From the NCBI GenBank assembly GCA_024398125.1, contig JAKSJO010000012.1, forward strand, positions 1 to 64,000: a stretch of 64,000 nt of DNA. Direction: 5' to 3'. How positions within the stretch are numbered: the stretch's first letter is position 1; every line of letters begins with the position of its first letter. The stretch is from Bacteroidales bacterium. Lineage in GTDB: Bacteria; Bacteroidota; Bacteroidia; Bacteroidales; UBA932. Made by a program: the position numbers and the translations under genes. This document shows, piece by piece, positions 36,830 to 47,400 of this stretch. The notes beneath the pieces are model-generated. The model did not search any database, was not told the origin of the DNA, and saw nothing but the letters and a program-made list of their open reading frames with translations.

Positions 36830-38191
36830 CTACCAGATAAGGTTGGTAATGAAAATCGCTATGATTCCAAACGGAGCGACATACCTGATAAGGAAATAGA
36901 GCAATGGGAAGAGCGCAATGTTGAGCTTCGATTTTCCAAAGCATGTGAGTTCTTCGCGAACCGTTGCCTTTGACATCTTCCAACCAACAAAAAGGATGAA
37001 GAGGAGGCCTCCGAATGCCATCAGATAGTCCGAAGTAAGACTGTCGCAGAACTCGAAGATGGTCTTGCCGAGAACTGATATGCCGGCAAGCGGACCGAAA
37101 CTCAGCGAACAGATTACGCCAAGCGCCCAGCAGCTCAGGAAGAGCAGGAGCACAGACTTGCCTCTTGTCATCTTTTTCTCTTCGACCAGATATGCCACGC
37201 CGACCTCGATCATCGAGATGGAAGAGGTGAGGGCTGCGAACAGGATGCTTACAAAGAACAGGATGGAGACTGCTGCGCTGAGCCATGGTGCATCTGCACC
37301 CATCTTGGCAAAAATGTAAGGAAGAGTCTCGAAAACCAGTCCCGGACCCGCTCCAGGCTCGATTCCGGCAGCGAATACGGCAGGCATGACTGCAAAGCCC
37401 GCAATCATAGCGAAGAGAAGGTCAAAACCTGCTGTTCCAAGTCCGGAGATCAGGATGTTTTCATCCTTCTTGACATACGAGGCATAGGTCAGGATGGAGC
37501 CTGTTCCCAGCGAAAGCGTGAAGAACGACTGGCCCATCGCGGCCGCTATGGTCTTGCCGTCAGGCTTGGAGAAGTCCGGCTTGAGCATGTACTCCAGACC
37601 TGCCGAAGCTCCCGGAAGCGAGATGGAATAGACCATGATGATGAGAATCAGGATGAAAAGAAGCGGCATGGTTATGCTGGCGAACTTCTCGATGCCCTTC
37701 TTGACGCCGCGGAGGACGATCAGGCAGGTCGAACCGAGGAATAACGTGTGGCATAAGATAGGTGTCCAGGCGGAGGTTGTGAACCTGCCGAACATACCGT
37801 CGATACTGTCTATGGAATCAGCGTTGAAACTGAGGCCGAGGGCTTTGATCGTGTATCCGAACGACCATCCTCCGACCACGCTGTAGTATGAGACAATGAT
37901 AAGAGGGGTGATGACTGTAAGGAATCCCATCCACTTCCATTTCGATCCCGGAGCGAGTTTCTGCATCGCTCCGAAGGTGCCGGCCTGGGCAGTCCTTCCG
38001 ATGATGCTTTCGGCCATGAAGACCGGCATCGTGAGAAGAAGGGTGGAGATAAGGTAGACAATGATGAAGGCAGCGCCGCCTCCTTCACCTACGGTATATG
38101 GGAAACGCCAGATGTTGCCGAGCCCGATTGCCGAACCCGCCATAGCCATGATAATCGAAAACCTGCTTCCGAAAGTCTCTCTCTGTGCCAT
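36830..38191 (-). CDS. Sodium-dependent transporter, NSS/SNF family (copy 1)
   Basis: This 453-residue inner-membrane protein belongs to the LeuT-type neurotransmitter:sodium symporters, which import amino acids or small amines with Na+. It has the TM1 signature GSAIGLGNIWRFPYTVG with the unwound Na+-site segment, about 11-12 helices, and GAGPGLVFETLPYIF in the middle. It is the last of three tandem paralogues and starts 3 bp after the previous one ends. Substrate is unknown. Confidence 0.92.
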   Translation of the reverse strand: MAQRETFGSRFSIIMAMAGSAIGLGNIWRFPYTVGEGGGAAFIIVYLISTLLLTMPVFMAESIIGRTAQAGTFGAMQKLAPGSKWKWMGFLTVITPLIIVSYYSVVGGWSFGYTIKALGLSFNADSIDSIDGMFGRFTTSAWTPILCHTLFLGSTCLIVLRGVKKGIEKFASITMPLLFILILIIMVYSISLPGASAGLEYMLKPDFSKPDGKTIAAAMGQSFFTLSLGTGSILTYASYVKKDENILISGLGTAGFDLLFAMIAGFAVMPAVFAAGIEPGAGPGLVFETLPYIFAKMGADAPWLSAAVSILFFVSILFAALTSSISMIEVGVAYLVEEKKMTRGKSVLLLFLSCWALGVICSLSFGPLAGISVLGKTIFEFCDSLTSDYLMAFGGLLFILFVGWKMSKATVREELTCFGKSKLNIALFPLLYFLIRYVAPFGIIAIFITNLIW

Positions 38192-38194
38192 AGC

Positions 38195-39559
38195 CTACTG
38201 GAAAAGAAGGTTTGTCAGGAAGATGGCCACGATACCGACAGGGGCAACGAATCTGATGATGAAATATACCGCTCCGAAGACCTTGTCGTTGAACTTGAAC
38301 TTGCCATTGTTGGTGAACTCGTTCCTTACGGTCTCCTTCGACATCTTCCAGCCTACGAAGATTGTGAAGAGGAAGCCTCCGATTGCCATCAGGTAATTGG
38401 AGATAAGCTTGTCACATGCCTCGAAAATGGTGGAGCCGAAAATCTTTGCATCGGCAAGAGGTCCGAATGAAAGCGAACAGAACACGCCGAGAGTCCATGT
38501 AAGGGCAAGGATCACGAATACAGCTTTCTTGCGGGACAAGCCCTTTTCTTCGGTAAGGTATGCGACACCTGCCTCAACCATGGAAATCGAAGAGGTCAGC
38601 GCCGCAACAAAGATTGTAAGGAAGAAAAGGATTGAGACGATTGCACTGAGCCAAGGAGCATCCATGCCCATCTTGACAAAGATATACGGCATTGTCTGGA
38701 AGATGAGGCCGGGACCGGCGCCAGGCTCGATTCCGGCAGCGAATACGGCCGGCATGACGGCAAAGCCGGCAATCATGGCAAACATGAGGTCGAAGCCTGC
38801 TGTGCCGAGACCTGAAGACAGAAGGTTCTCTTCCTTGCTGATATATGACGAATAGATCAGGATAACGCCGACACCCAGGGACAGGGAGAAGAATGACTGG
38901 CCCATTGCAGATGCCACAGCACGGCCGGTGAGTTTGGAGAAATCAGGCTTGAGCATGTACTCTACGCCCTGGGCAGCGCCTGGAAGGCTCACTGCGTAGA
39001 TCATTATCAGGACGATGAGGATGAAAAGCAGCGGCATGGTCAGCTTTGCGAACTTCTCGATTCCGTTCTTCACGCCGGCGAGCACGATAAGGCAGGTGGC
39101 GGTGATGAACAGTGTGTGGCAGAGCAGAGGACCCCAGGTCCCGGATATGAAACTGCCGAACATGGAGTCGATCTGGTCCATGGAATCAGCATTGAAGCTG
39201 AAGCTGAGAGCCTTAAGCAGGTATTCGAACGACCATCCTCCGACCACACTGTAGTAAGATACGAGGATAAGCGGCGCGATTACGGTCAGCAGGCCGACAT
39301 ACTTCCACTTGGTGCCGGGAGCAAGCTTTTCCATGGATCCGAAGGTACCCGCATGGGCGGTACGTCCGATGATGCTTTCCGCCATGAAGATCGGCATGGC
39401 AAGGAAAAGTGACGAAATGAGATATACGATTATGAAGGCGGCACCGCCACCCTCACCTACGGTATATGGAAAGCGCCAGATATTGCCGAGTCCGATCGCC
39501 GAACCGGCCATCGCCATGATTACGGCGAATCTGCTTCCGAAAGTTTCTCTCTTAGCCAT
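38195..39559 (-). CDS. Sodium-dependent transporter, NSS/SNF family (copy 2)
   Basis: This 454-residue paralogue is the closest relative of copy 1 in the window. They share MAxRETFGSRF at the N-terminus, GLGNIWRFPYTVGEGGGA, and IEPGAGPGL before the sixth helix region. Differences concentrate in loops and the C-terminal helices. The gene overlaps the stop of copy 3 by one base (TAATG), a sign of translational coupling. It probably imports an amino acid related to that of copy 1. Confidence 0.92.
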   Translation of the reverse strand: MAKRETFGSRFAVIMAMAGSAIGLGNIWRFPYTVGEGGGAAFIIVYLISSLFLAMPIFMAESIIGRTAHAGTFGSMEKLAPGTKWKYVGLLTVIAPLILVSYYSVVGGWSFEYLLKALSFSFNADSMDQIDSMFGSFISGTWGPLLCHTLFITATCLIVLAGVKNGIEKFAKLTMPLLFILIVLIMIYAVSLPGAAQGVEYMLKPDFSKLTGRAVASAMGQSFFSLSLGVGVILIYSSYISKEENLLSSGLGTAGFDLMFAMIAGFAVMPAVFAAGIEPGAGPGLIFQTMPYIFVKMGMDAPWLSAIVSILFFLTIFVAALTSSISMVEAGVAYLTEEKGLSRKKAVFVILALTWTLGVFCSLSFGPLADAKIFGSTIFEACDKLISNYLMAIGGFLFTIFVGWKMSKETVRNEFTNNGKFKFNDKVFGAVYFIIRFVAPVGIVAIFLTNLLFQ

Positions 39560-40923
39560 TAAAGGATGAAGTTTGTTATGAAGATGAACACCAGAGCGAC
39601 TGGTGTGACATATCTGATGATGAAATAGAGAACGCCGAAGATGGCGTCATTCTTCTTGAGGCTGCCGCCGTTGGTAAACTCGTCGCGGACGTCAGCCTTG
39701 GACATCTTCCAGCCGACCAGGAGCACAGCAAGGAAGCTGCCGATGAGGAGCAGGAAGTTGGACGAGAACATGTCGAGCGCGTCGAACACAGGCTTGCCAA
39801 GAATCGACAGGCTAGGTGCAGGTCCGAGCGACAGCGAACAGAGGAGACCGACGATCCATGTTCCGGCAAAGACGATGATGGCTGCGGTTCCTCTTTTGAA
39901 TTTCTTTTCCTCGACCAGATAGGCAACGCCGACCTCGATGAGCGACACCGAAGATGTAAGCGCCGAGATTATGATGGTCATGAAGAAGATCGCAGCGACC
40001 GCCGAGCTGAGCCAAGGCATTGTCACTCCCATCTTGGTGAAGATGTAAGGGAGGGTCTGGAAAATGAGTCCGGGACCTGCCGAAGGCTTGATTCCCGCCA
40101 TGAAGACAGCAGGCATGATCGCGAAACCGGCCATCATTGCGAAGATTGTGTCGAAGATGGCGGTATAAGCGCCCGAGGCCATGAGGTTCTCGCTCTTGCT
40201 TACGTAAGAGGAGTATGTGATTATGATGCCCATGCCGAGGGACAGCGAGAAAAACGACTGTCCGAGAGCGGCGGCACATCCTGCAAATGTCAGTTTGGAG
40301 AAGTCAGGCTTGACGAGATAGTCGATACCGGCCGATGCGCCGGGAAGGCTGACTGAAAAGATCATGATGAGGAGCACCATGATGAAAAGGAGAGGAATGC
40401 AGATCTTGCTGAATTTCTCGATGCCCTTCTTCACTCCGCCGGCAACGATAAGGCACGATGCGGCGAGGAAGAGGGTGAAGAAGATGGTCGGTCCCCAGAA
40501 TCCGGAGATGAAGTCTCCGAACATGCCGTTTACACTGTCGGGATCGGCATTGAGGAAAGACAGGGTGATGGCCTTGGCAAAGAATTCAATGGACCATCCA
40601 CCGATGACACTGTAGTATGATACGATGATGAGCGGGGTTATGATGGAAAGATATCCAAGGACTTTCCAGACACCGCCTCCGCCAAGCTTCTTGACCGCAC
40701 CGAGACAGTTGGCTCCGCTGCGGCGTCCGATGATGGACTCGACCATGAAGATCGGAAGCGAAAAGAAAAAAGAAAAGAACAGATAGAGCAGGATGAATGC
40801 CGCCCCTCCGTTCTCTCCCACCATATATGGGAATCTCCAGATATTGCCGAGTCCTATCGCTGAACCGGCAAGAGTCATGATGACAGCGAATCTGCTGCCG
40901 AAAGTTTCTCTCTGTTTTTCCAT
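39559..40923 (-). CDS. Sodium-dependent transporter, NSS/SNF family (copy 3)
   Basis: This 454-residue protein (from the ATG at 40923; a TTG three codons upstream is less likely) is the first and most divergent of the three paralogues. It keeps GSAIGLGNIWRFPY but reads MVGENGGA where the others have TVGEGGGA. It also has IKPSAGPGL instead of IEPGAGPGL. It starts 43 bp after folA ends. Divergence within the triplet suggests separate substrates rather than dosage. Confidence 0.92.
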   Translation of the reverse strand: MEKQRETFGSRFAVIMTLAGSAIGLGNIWRFPYMVGENGGAAFILLYLFFSFFFSLPIFMVESIIGRRSGANCLGAVKKLGGGGVWKVLGYLSIITPLIIVSYYSVIGGWSIEFFAKAITLSFLNADPDSVNGMFGDFISGFWGPTIFFTLFLAASCLIVAGGVKKGIEKFSKICIPLLFIMVLLIMIFSVSLPGASAGIDYLVKPDFSKLTFAGCAAALGQSFFSLSLGMGIIITYSSYVSKSENLMASGAYTAIFDTIFAMMAGFAIMPAVFMAGIKPSAGPGLIFQTLPYIFTKMGVTMPWLSSAVAAIFFMTIIISALTSSVSLIEVGVAYLVEEKKFKRGTAAIIVFAGTWIVGLLCSLSLGPAPSLSILGKPVFDALDMFSSNFLLLIGSFLAVLLVGWKMSKADVRDEFTNGGSLKKNDAIFGVLYFIIRYVTPVALVFIFITNFIL

Positions 40924-40966
40924 TTTTGTCAAGTTCGTCAGGCTGCTGTGACTTGGGAACAGCCTT

Positions 40967-41479
40967 TTATTCTCCGCTCACGCGGTTTTCTTCAATCCGT
41001 CTGTATGTGACGAATTCAAAATCGAAGCCCGTCTCCGGGTCCTTCTGCATCTCTGAGCGCTCCGAGACCTCCCATTGTGTCATATCCGGCTCAGGGAAGA
41101 ATGTATCGGCGTCGCCGACCTCGGCATGGATATGGGTGAGGTAAAGCGTATCTGCATCGTCGATCGCAGCCTTGTAGACTGAACCTCCGCCCATGATGAA
41201 GCACTTTTCACAGTCCCCGAGGGCTGCGTATGCCTCTTTGAGCGACCTTACGGTCTCAGCACCCTCTATCGGGTTTCCGCTTCGCGTCAGGACGATGTTC
41301 CTGCGGCCTGGCAGAGGTCGGCGAGGCAGAGACAGCCAGGTCTTGCGGCCCATGATGACCGGGCATCCAAGGGTCGTCCTCTTGAAGAACTTCAAGTCCT
41401 CGGCGATGTGCCATGGCATGTCGCCATTGCGGCCGATGGCCATGTTCTCCGAAACCGCTGCGATAATACAGATTTCCAT
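40967..41479 (-). CDS. folA: Dihydrofolate reductase
   Basis: This enzyme regenerates tetrahydrofolate with NADPH. The 170-residue protein starts MEICIIAAVSENMAIGRNGDMPWHIAEDLKFF with the catalytic acid (Glu/Asp after the W) and contains CPVIMGRKTWLSLP and the GGGSVY motif. It follows thyA by 1 bp, the classical pairing: ThyA produces the dihydrofolate that FolA reduces. Confidence 0.97.
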   Translation of the reverse strand: MEICIIAAVSENMAIGRNGDMPWHIAEDLKFFKRTTLGCPVIMGRKTWLSLPRRPLPGRRNIVLTRSGNPIEGAETVRSLKEAYAALGDCEKCFIMGGGSVYKAAIDDADTLYLTHIHAEVGDADTFFPEPDMTQWEVSERSEMQKDPETGFDFEFVTYRRIEENRVSGE

Positions 41480-41480
41480 G

Positions 41481-42275
41481 CTAGACTGCTACTGGGGCCT
41501 TGATGCCAGGCCATGGGTCATAATCCTCGAGGGTGAAATCCTCGTACTTGAAATCGAAGATGCTCTTTACCTCAGGGTTGATCTTCATCTTCGGCAGCGC
41601 CCTAGGCTCGCGTGAGAGCTGGAGCTCCACCTGCTCGAAATGGTTGAGGTAGATATGTGTGTCTCCCGTCGTATGGATGAATTCTCCCGGCTGCAGGCCG
41701 CAGACCTGGGCGATCATCATGGTCAGCAGCGCATACGATGCGATGTTGAACGGAACGCCGAGGAAGGTATCGGCACTGCGCTGATAGAGCTGGCAAGAAA
41801 GCTTGCCGTCAGCCACGTAGAACTGGAACAGGCAGTGGCAAGGAGGCAGGGCCATCTTGTCGACTTCGCCTGGATTCCACGCGCTCACCATGATTCTTCT
41901 TGAATCAGGGTGGTTCTTGATTGTCTCGATTACGTTTGAGAGCTGGTCGATGGCTGTGCCGTCAGGTGCTGGCCAGCTGCGCCACTGATGCCCATAGACA
42001 GGGCCGAGGTCGCCGTTCTCGTCTGCCCATTCATCCCAGATGCTCACACCATGGTCCTTGAGGTACTTGATGTTGGTATCTCCGGCAATGAACCAGAGGA
42101 GCTCATAGATGATGGACTTGAGATGGACCTTCTTGGTGGTCAGGAGAGGAAAGCCCTGGGAAAGGTCGAAACGCATCTGGCGTCCGAACACAGATTGTGT
42201 TCCGACGCCGGTGCGATCCGTCTTTACGACACCGTTTTCACGGATGTCGCGAAGTAAGTCAAGATATTGCTTCAT
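41481..42275 (-). CDS. thyA: Thymidylate synthase
   Basis: This enzyme converts dUMP to dTMP using methylene-tetrahydrofolate. At 264 residues it is the standard length of the ThyA type. It shows [11 protein letters not shown] near the N-terminus, the active-site Cys in [12 protein letters not shown], and [18 protein letters not shown]. The folate pathway gene folA follows it. galM lies 6 bp upstream, so the operon mixes folate and sugar genes. Confidence 0.98.
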   Translation of the reverse strand: MKQYLDLLRDIRENGVVKTDRTGVGTQSVFGRQMRFDLSQGFPLLTTKKVHLKSIIYELLWFIAGDTNIKYLKDHGVSIWDEWADENGDLGPVYGHQWRSWPAPDGTAIDQLSNVIETIKNHPDSRRIMVSAWNPGEVDKMALPPCHCLFQFYVADGKLSCQLYQRSADTFLGVPFNIASYALLTMMIAQVCGLQPGEFIHTTGDTHIYLNHFEQVELQLSREPRALPKMKINPEVKSIFDFKYEDFTLEDYDPWPGIKAPVAV

Positions 42276-42281
42276 TAAGAA

Positions 42282-43337
42282 TTACTTTCTTACTGAGAAA
42301 GCGTATACAGTAGCCTCCTGGTAAACCTGGCCAGGACGGAGCTCGGTTGAAGGATACTCTGGCTGGTTAGGTGAATCTGGATAGTGCTGGGTCTCCATTG
42401 CCACACCCTCGTAGTCATTGTAGCTGCGTCCGCACATACCCTCTGGGCTGCCGCCTACGAAGTTGCCGGTATAGATCTGGATAGCTGGCTGGGTGGTGGT
42501 GATGTCGAGCTGACGGCCAGTCTTCTCTGACCAGAGGGTAGCTGCCTTCTGGAGCTGTCCAGGCTGAGCGCCGTCGATGAGGAAGCAGTGGTCGTAACCC
42601 TTTCCGATCTTGAGAGGCTCGTAGTCGAAGTTGAGGATATCGTCACCGATTCTTCTGCCGTTCTGGAAGTCAAGCGGTGTGCCTGCTACTGGAGCTGGTG
42701 CTCCGAGAGGAATAAGACCTGCGTCGGTAGGAAGGAACTCTGAGCTGTTAAGCTGGAGCATGTGGTCGAAGATGTTGCCTGCGCCCTCGCCCTCGAGGTT
42801 GAAGTAAACGTGGTTTACGAGGTTTACAACGGTAGGAGCGTCGCACTCACCGGTGAAGGTCATGGTAAGCTCGTTGTCCTCGCTCCACTCGTAGCGGGTA
42901 ACGACCTTGAGGTTTCCAGGATAACCTTCCTCACCATCCTCAGAGTAGTACATGAACTCTACTGCGAAACCGTCGATACGGCTGTCCCAAACTCTCTCAG
43001 CGTAGCCGGTAGGGCCGCCGTGGAGGTGATTCTCACCATTGTTGATTGCGAGGGTGTACTCCTTGCCGTCGAGGGTGAACTTACCCTTTGCGATACGGTT
43101 TGCGAAACGTCCAGGAACCTTGCCTGAGAATGGACCGTCGCCGTAGTAGCTCTCTGCCTTAGGGTAACCGAGAACAACGTCGCCGATAACGCCGTCCTTG
43201 TCTGGAACGTTGATCGATACGATTGCTGCACCGTAGCTGCCGAGAACGACGCTGGCGCCCTTGCTGTTGGTGATTGTGTACTTGTAGATGTCCTGGCCAG
43301 TTGGAGCAACTGCCCACAGTTCTTTCTTGATTTCCAT
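42282..43337 (-). CDS. galM: Aldose 1-epimerase (mutarotase)
   Basis: This enzyme interconverts alpha and beta anomers of galactose or glucose and feeds galactokinase. The 351-residue protein has NNGENHLHGGPTGY with the catalytic His region, NLVNHVYFNLEG, and a late QIYTGNF segment. I start it at 43337 (MEIKKELWAV); a longer frame runs into the upstream gene. No signal peptide is visible, so it acts in the cytoplasm. Its partner galK lies 9 kb away on the other strand. Confidence 0.95.
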   Translation of the reverse strand: MEIKKELWAVAPTGQDIYKYTITNSKGASVVLGSYGAAIVSINVPDKDGVIGDVVLGYPKAESYYGDGPFSGKVPGRFANRIAKGKFTLDGKEYTLAINNGENHLHGGPTGYAERVWDSRIDGFAVEFMYYSEDGEEGYPGNLKVVTRYEWSEDNELTMTFTGECDAPTVVNLVNHVYFNLEGEGAGNIFDHMLQLNSSEFLPTDAGLIPLGAPAPVAGTPLDFQNGRRIGDDILNFDYEPLKIGKGYDHCFLIDGAQPGQLQKAATLWSEKTGRQLDITTTQPAIQIYTGNFVGGSPEGMCGRSYNDYEGVAMETQHYPDSPNQPEYPSTELRPGQVYQEATVYAFSVRK

Positions 43338-43341
43338 ATTA

Positions 43342-44313
43342 TTATTGCAATTGGTTATTATGTTCAATCCATTCGAATACCCTTTCTTCCGGGGCATCCC
43401 TCATAATCACGCGCTTCTCCGAATCAAGGATGTACAGCGAAGGGATTGCGCGTACGTTATAAAGCCGATCCGTCCTTATCACATAGTCGGGATCGTATCC
43501 GTTATACCAGCTTTTTGGATAGAAGGACTGATACTCCTTCCAGTCATCCAGCTCCTCGTCGATATATACGTTGACGACGGCGAGGCGGCCATCCGCTATC
43601 ATCCTGTCCACCTCCGGCATTCCGTTCAGATGCTCGATGATGCCGCGGCAGGCATAGCAGCCCGGGTTCGAGAAGAACAGCAGGACATGCCCGGCCTTGA
43701 CCTCGTAGAGATGGTGCATCCTGCCGGAGATATCCTTGAATCCGAAGTCAGGGACAGGGGTGCCATACTGGTTCAGGGCGCACATCTCAGCGGCATGGGC
43801 ATAGCTGGCACGGACCTCCTCGGGTATGAACTCAGACTCAGATACCGCCTTCACGAAAGGAAGATAGATATCCTCGTTGCGATATGGAGAGTTCGGATCG
43901 TAGAGATACTTCTCGACGAGATTGACGATCACGCGGTATGCAGAAGAGGCCGTATCTGCCTTCATGTGCTCCTCCAGCTTGGTATGAAGTCCTCCCAGAG
44001 CCTTTGCGGCGTCCTTGACCGGGATTGCGGACAAGCAGTCGGCATAGGTTCCCATTGCCATCATGACGTTGTCGAGTGCGACACCGTTCACGGTCACGGA
44101 ATCCGAATACCACTCGCCCGGAGCAAGAAGGGCATCCCACCAGTGCTGCGCCATGTAGCCAGCAATGGCATCATCGCTGTCATAGATGGTCGGTATGGAG
44201 ATTTCCGGGAACGCCCTCATCGGCAGACGAGCCTGTCTGGATCCTGTCCCACAGGACAGAGTCATGGCAAGCAGCGCTGCAAGCAGGATGATATTGACGT
44301 TCTTTCCGCTCAT
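43342..44313 (-). CDS. Thioredoxin-fold lipoprotein (DUF5106-like)
   Basis: This protein of about 323 residues starts at 44313 (MSGKNVNIILLAALL), with a lipobox at LAMTLSCGTG. An N-terminal helical region resembling DUF5106 is followed by a thioredoxin-like domain that contains VLLFFSNPGCYACRG near residues 210-220, giving a CYAC redox pair, and AIPSLYILD with the cis-Pro. It is likely a periplasmic disulfide reductase of the TlpA/ResA group. It is the first gene of the galM-thyA-folA-symporter run, 4 bp before galM. Confidence 0.85.
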   Translation of the reverse strand: MSGKNVNIILLAALLAMTLSCGTGSRQARLPMRAFPEISIPTIYDSDDAIAGYMAQHWWDALLAPGEWYSDSVTVNGVALDNVMMAMGTYADCLSAIPVKDAAKALGGLHTKLEEHMKADTASSAYRVIVNLVEKYLYDPNSPYRNEDIYLPFVKAVSESEFIPEEVRASYAHAAEMCALNQYGTPVPDFGFKDISGRMHHLYEVKAGHVLLFFSNPGCYACRGIIEHLNGMPEVDRMIADGRLAVVNVYIDEELDDWKEYQSFYPKSWYNGYDPDYVIRTDRLYNVRAIPSLYILDSEKRVIMRDAPEERVFEWIEHNNQLQ

Positions 44314-44379
44314 AAAAATGACAACATTCCGTGCGAAGTTAGTAAAAAAGTTTGATGCTTTTTTGAATTGACCAATAAA

Positions 44380-44409
44380 TTGAATATTCAAAACAGCTTC
44401 TTACATTTG
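44380..44409 (+). promoter_or_regulatory. Promoter predicting a leaderless mRNA
   Basis: TTG at 44380-44382, a 19-bp spacer, then TACATTTG at 44402-44409: a near-consensus Bacteroidota promoter. Its last base is only 4 nt before the ATG at 44414, so transcription should start at or within a base of the start codon. Confidence 0.75.
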
Positions 44410-44413
44410 TGTC

Positions 44414-47400
44414 ATGAAACGCCTTGCAGCAGCCATATTGCTTTTGACGCTCTCAGTCGCGGCCAATGCCCAGTTCTACCAGCAGGGCAACGCCCCCGCA
44501 TCGCTGAGATGGAGCCAGTTCAAGTCCGCGGACTATCACATGATATACCCCCGCGGCATGGATTCGCTTGCAAGGGTATTCAACGAGGAGCTGGAACGTT
44601 GGCGCATACCCGTCGGAAACAGCATAGGATTCGTTCCCAACCAGCAATACAGAAAACCGATGCCGGTCATCCTCCATACGCTGAACGCATCCGCCAACGG
44701 AACGGTCGCATGGGCTCCGCGACGCATGGAACTGTATGCCGTCCCTGACGCATACTCCCCTGAACCTCTTCCGTGGGTAAGGGAACTGGCCATACACGAA
44801 GGACGTCATGTCGCACAGATGCAGTTCGGACGCTACAAGGGATTCAGGTTCATGAGCGGACTCCTCGGCGAGATGTGGACCGGAGCGATGTGTGCAGTCT
44901 ATACCGGCCCGGCATTCCTTGAAGGAGACGCGGTAGCCACCGAGACAGCCCTTACATCCATGGGACGCGGACGAAGCGCCGATTTCCTGGAGTACAACAT
45001 GGTCGCATTCGAGAACGGGGACTACCGCAACTGGTACCAGTGGAGATACGGATCCATAAGAAAGTTTACCCCGGATCATTACCGTCTGGGCTACCTGACC
45101 ATAGCGGGAATGCGCAGCTTCTACGACCAGCCGCTGTTCACGAAGAACTACTACGACCGCATCTTCAACCGCTACTTCGGCTATCCTTTCTTCAATTTCC
45201 AGAAATCAGTCAGGGAAATGAGCGGCAGGCGCCTTCGCGACGCCTGGACCGGAATCGCGGAAAGCTTCGCAAGGGAATGGGCTGACAATGCAGCGCAGCG
45301 AGGCCCATTCATGGACACAGAAAGGCTCATGGAGACGCCTCGGTCGTACAAGGAATACAATGGCGCTGCCAGCGACGGAAACGTCATCTACGCCATCGAG
45401 AGCGGCCTCAGGACGAGCCGAAACCTTGTACGCATAAGCCTGGACGGCACAGTGGAACAGCTCAGACCGTTTGCCATACAGACCGGTAGCCTTATGTGGT
45501 CAGAACCGATGAAGCGGCTCTACTGGAGCGAGACCATACGGGACAGGCGATGGGAAATGAAGGAAAGTTCCATCATACGCTGGTACGACCCTGTGGACGG
45601 TTCCACCGGCGACCTCTGTACAAACGGCAGGCTGTTCAACCCTGCTCCGCATCCATCGAAGAATCTGATCGCCGTTACGGAGTACCCATTCACAGGAGGC
45701 AGCGCGCTTATGGTTCTTGACGCCGTCGACGGCCACGTGATACTCAGAATAGGCGTCCCTGGCAATCTCCAGGCGGTCGAGGCCGCATGGCTGGGCGACG
45801 ATCTGCTGTTCAGCGCAATCGGCGAAGATGGCTTCGGAATCTACAACGCCAGCCAGGGATTCAAGGAAGTCCTGGCTCCACAGGCCCGCAAGATAAAGCA
45901 GCTCAGGAACGTTGACGGCCATATCGAATTCCTCAGCGACCGCAACGGCGTCCATGAGCTGTACACCCTCGAAGGCGGCTCTGTCCGACAGCTCACAAGC
46001 ACCAGATTCGGAATATCATCCGCCATGCACATCGACGGCAGGCTGTACTATTCATCCCTGGGCCAGGACGGCAGGCTGATAGCCGTCAGCCCGGAACAGG
46101 ATGGCAGAGAGGTCGACTTCGCCCAGAGCTGGCTGGCTCCGACACCCGAAAAACTGAGCCGCCAGGAGCGCGAGCTTGCCATAGACAATCCGCAGCAGCC
46201 AGCCATCTCCAGCACCGGCGAGACCAGGAACTACAGCAAGGCAGGACATCTGTTCAGGCTGCATTCGTGGGCTCCGATCTATTTCGATTATGACCGCATC
46301 CAGTCTCTGAGTTTCGACCAGCTCTATATGGCGGCGGCCCCGGGAGCCACCCTGCTGTTCCAGAACAACCATGGAATGAGCGGAAGCCTGGGATACTCAT
46401 GGAACGGAACAAAGAGCGGCTATCATGCGAAAATCGAATACTCCGGCCTCTATCCAGTAATCGAGGGCCAGGTTGACGTGAATGAAGACGAAGTACGTCA
46501 TTACAAGATAATGTCGATCTATACTCCCGGCAACGGAGAAACCAGGCTTGCGACGATGTGGTTCAACGCCAGCTATCCTTCTGTGTCCGGAAGCATACGC
46601 ACCTATGTCCCTCTTGTCTTCTCGAAGGGAGGATGGAACAAGGGTGTGATACCGATGGCCAAGCTGAGCTTTACCAACGACATGTTCGACAGTTCGATCC
46701 AGGAGCATACCGCCAAGACATATTTCGGAGGCACATACTACCATCTTGACTTCACGGGATACCAGCGGGGACTCGTAGCACCTTTGACAAAGCTCGGGCT
46801 CAGCGTGCGCGCATACTCCATGCTGTCGAAGCCTTCCGTTGCACTGTATCCCCGCCTTGGAATCGGAGCCGAACTTGGCTATGGAGTCCGTCCTGGCATT
46901 GCCCGTGCGTTCAGCAGCAACGCATACGCCTATGTCTACGGCTATCTTCCAGGCTTCTTGGAGGGTCACAGCCTGAAACTTTCGGTCATGAACCAGTTCC
47001 AGATCAACGGCAGCCATCCTCACTTCCGCGAAAGCCATGTATATACCGTTCCTGGCGGCCTGACGGGCGAAGCGGCGCTGACAAAGTTCATTGACGAGCA
47101 TTATCCTGTCCAGACAGACCTGAACGCTGAATATGCCTTTCCTGCCATTTCCATGGACTGGGCCGGACTTGGGCCGCTCGCATATGTAAGGAACATGGAG
47201 TTCCGCTTCCTCGGAGAGTTCGCATTCTATGGCAATGGCATTCCCGATCCGGGCAAGAACCTTTACGGCATCGGAGCATCCATCGCCTTCAATCTCGGCA
47301 ACTTTCTCTGGCTGCCATTCGACACCCGTCTTGGAGTGCAGTACATAAGAAACGGCGGAAGCCTTATAGCCACCGCCGCTCCTAAAGCATCCCTGGATAA

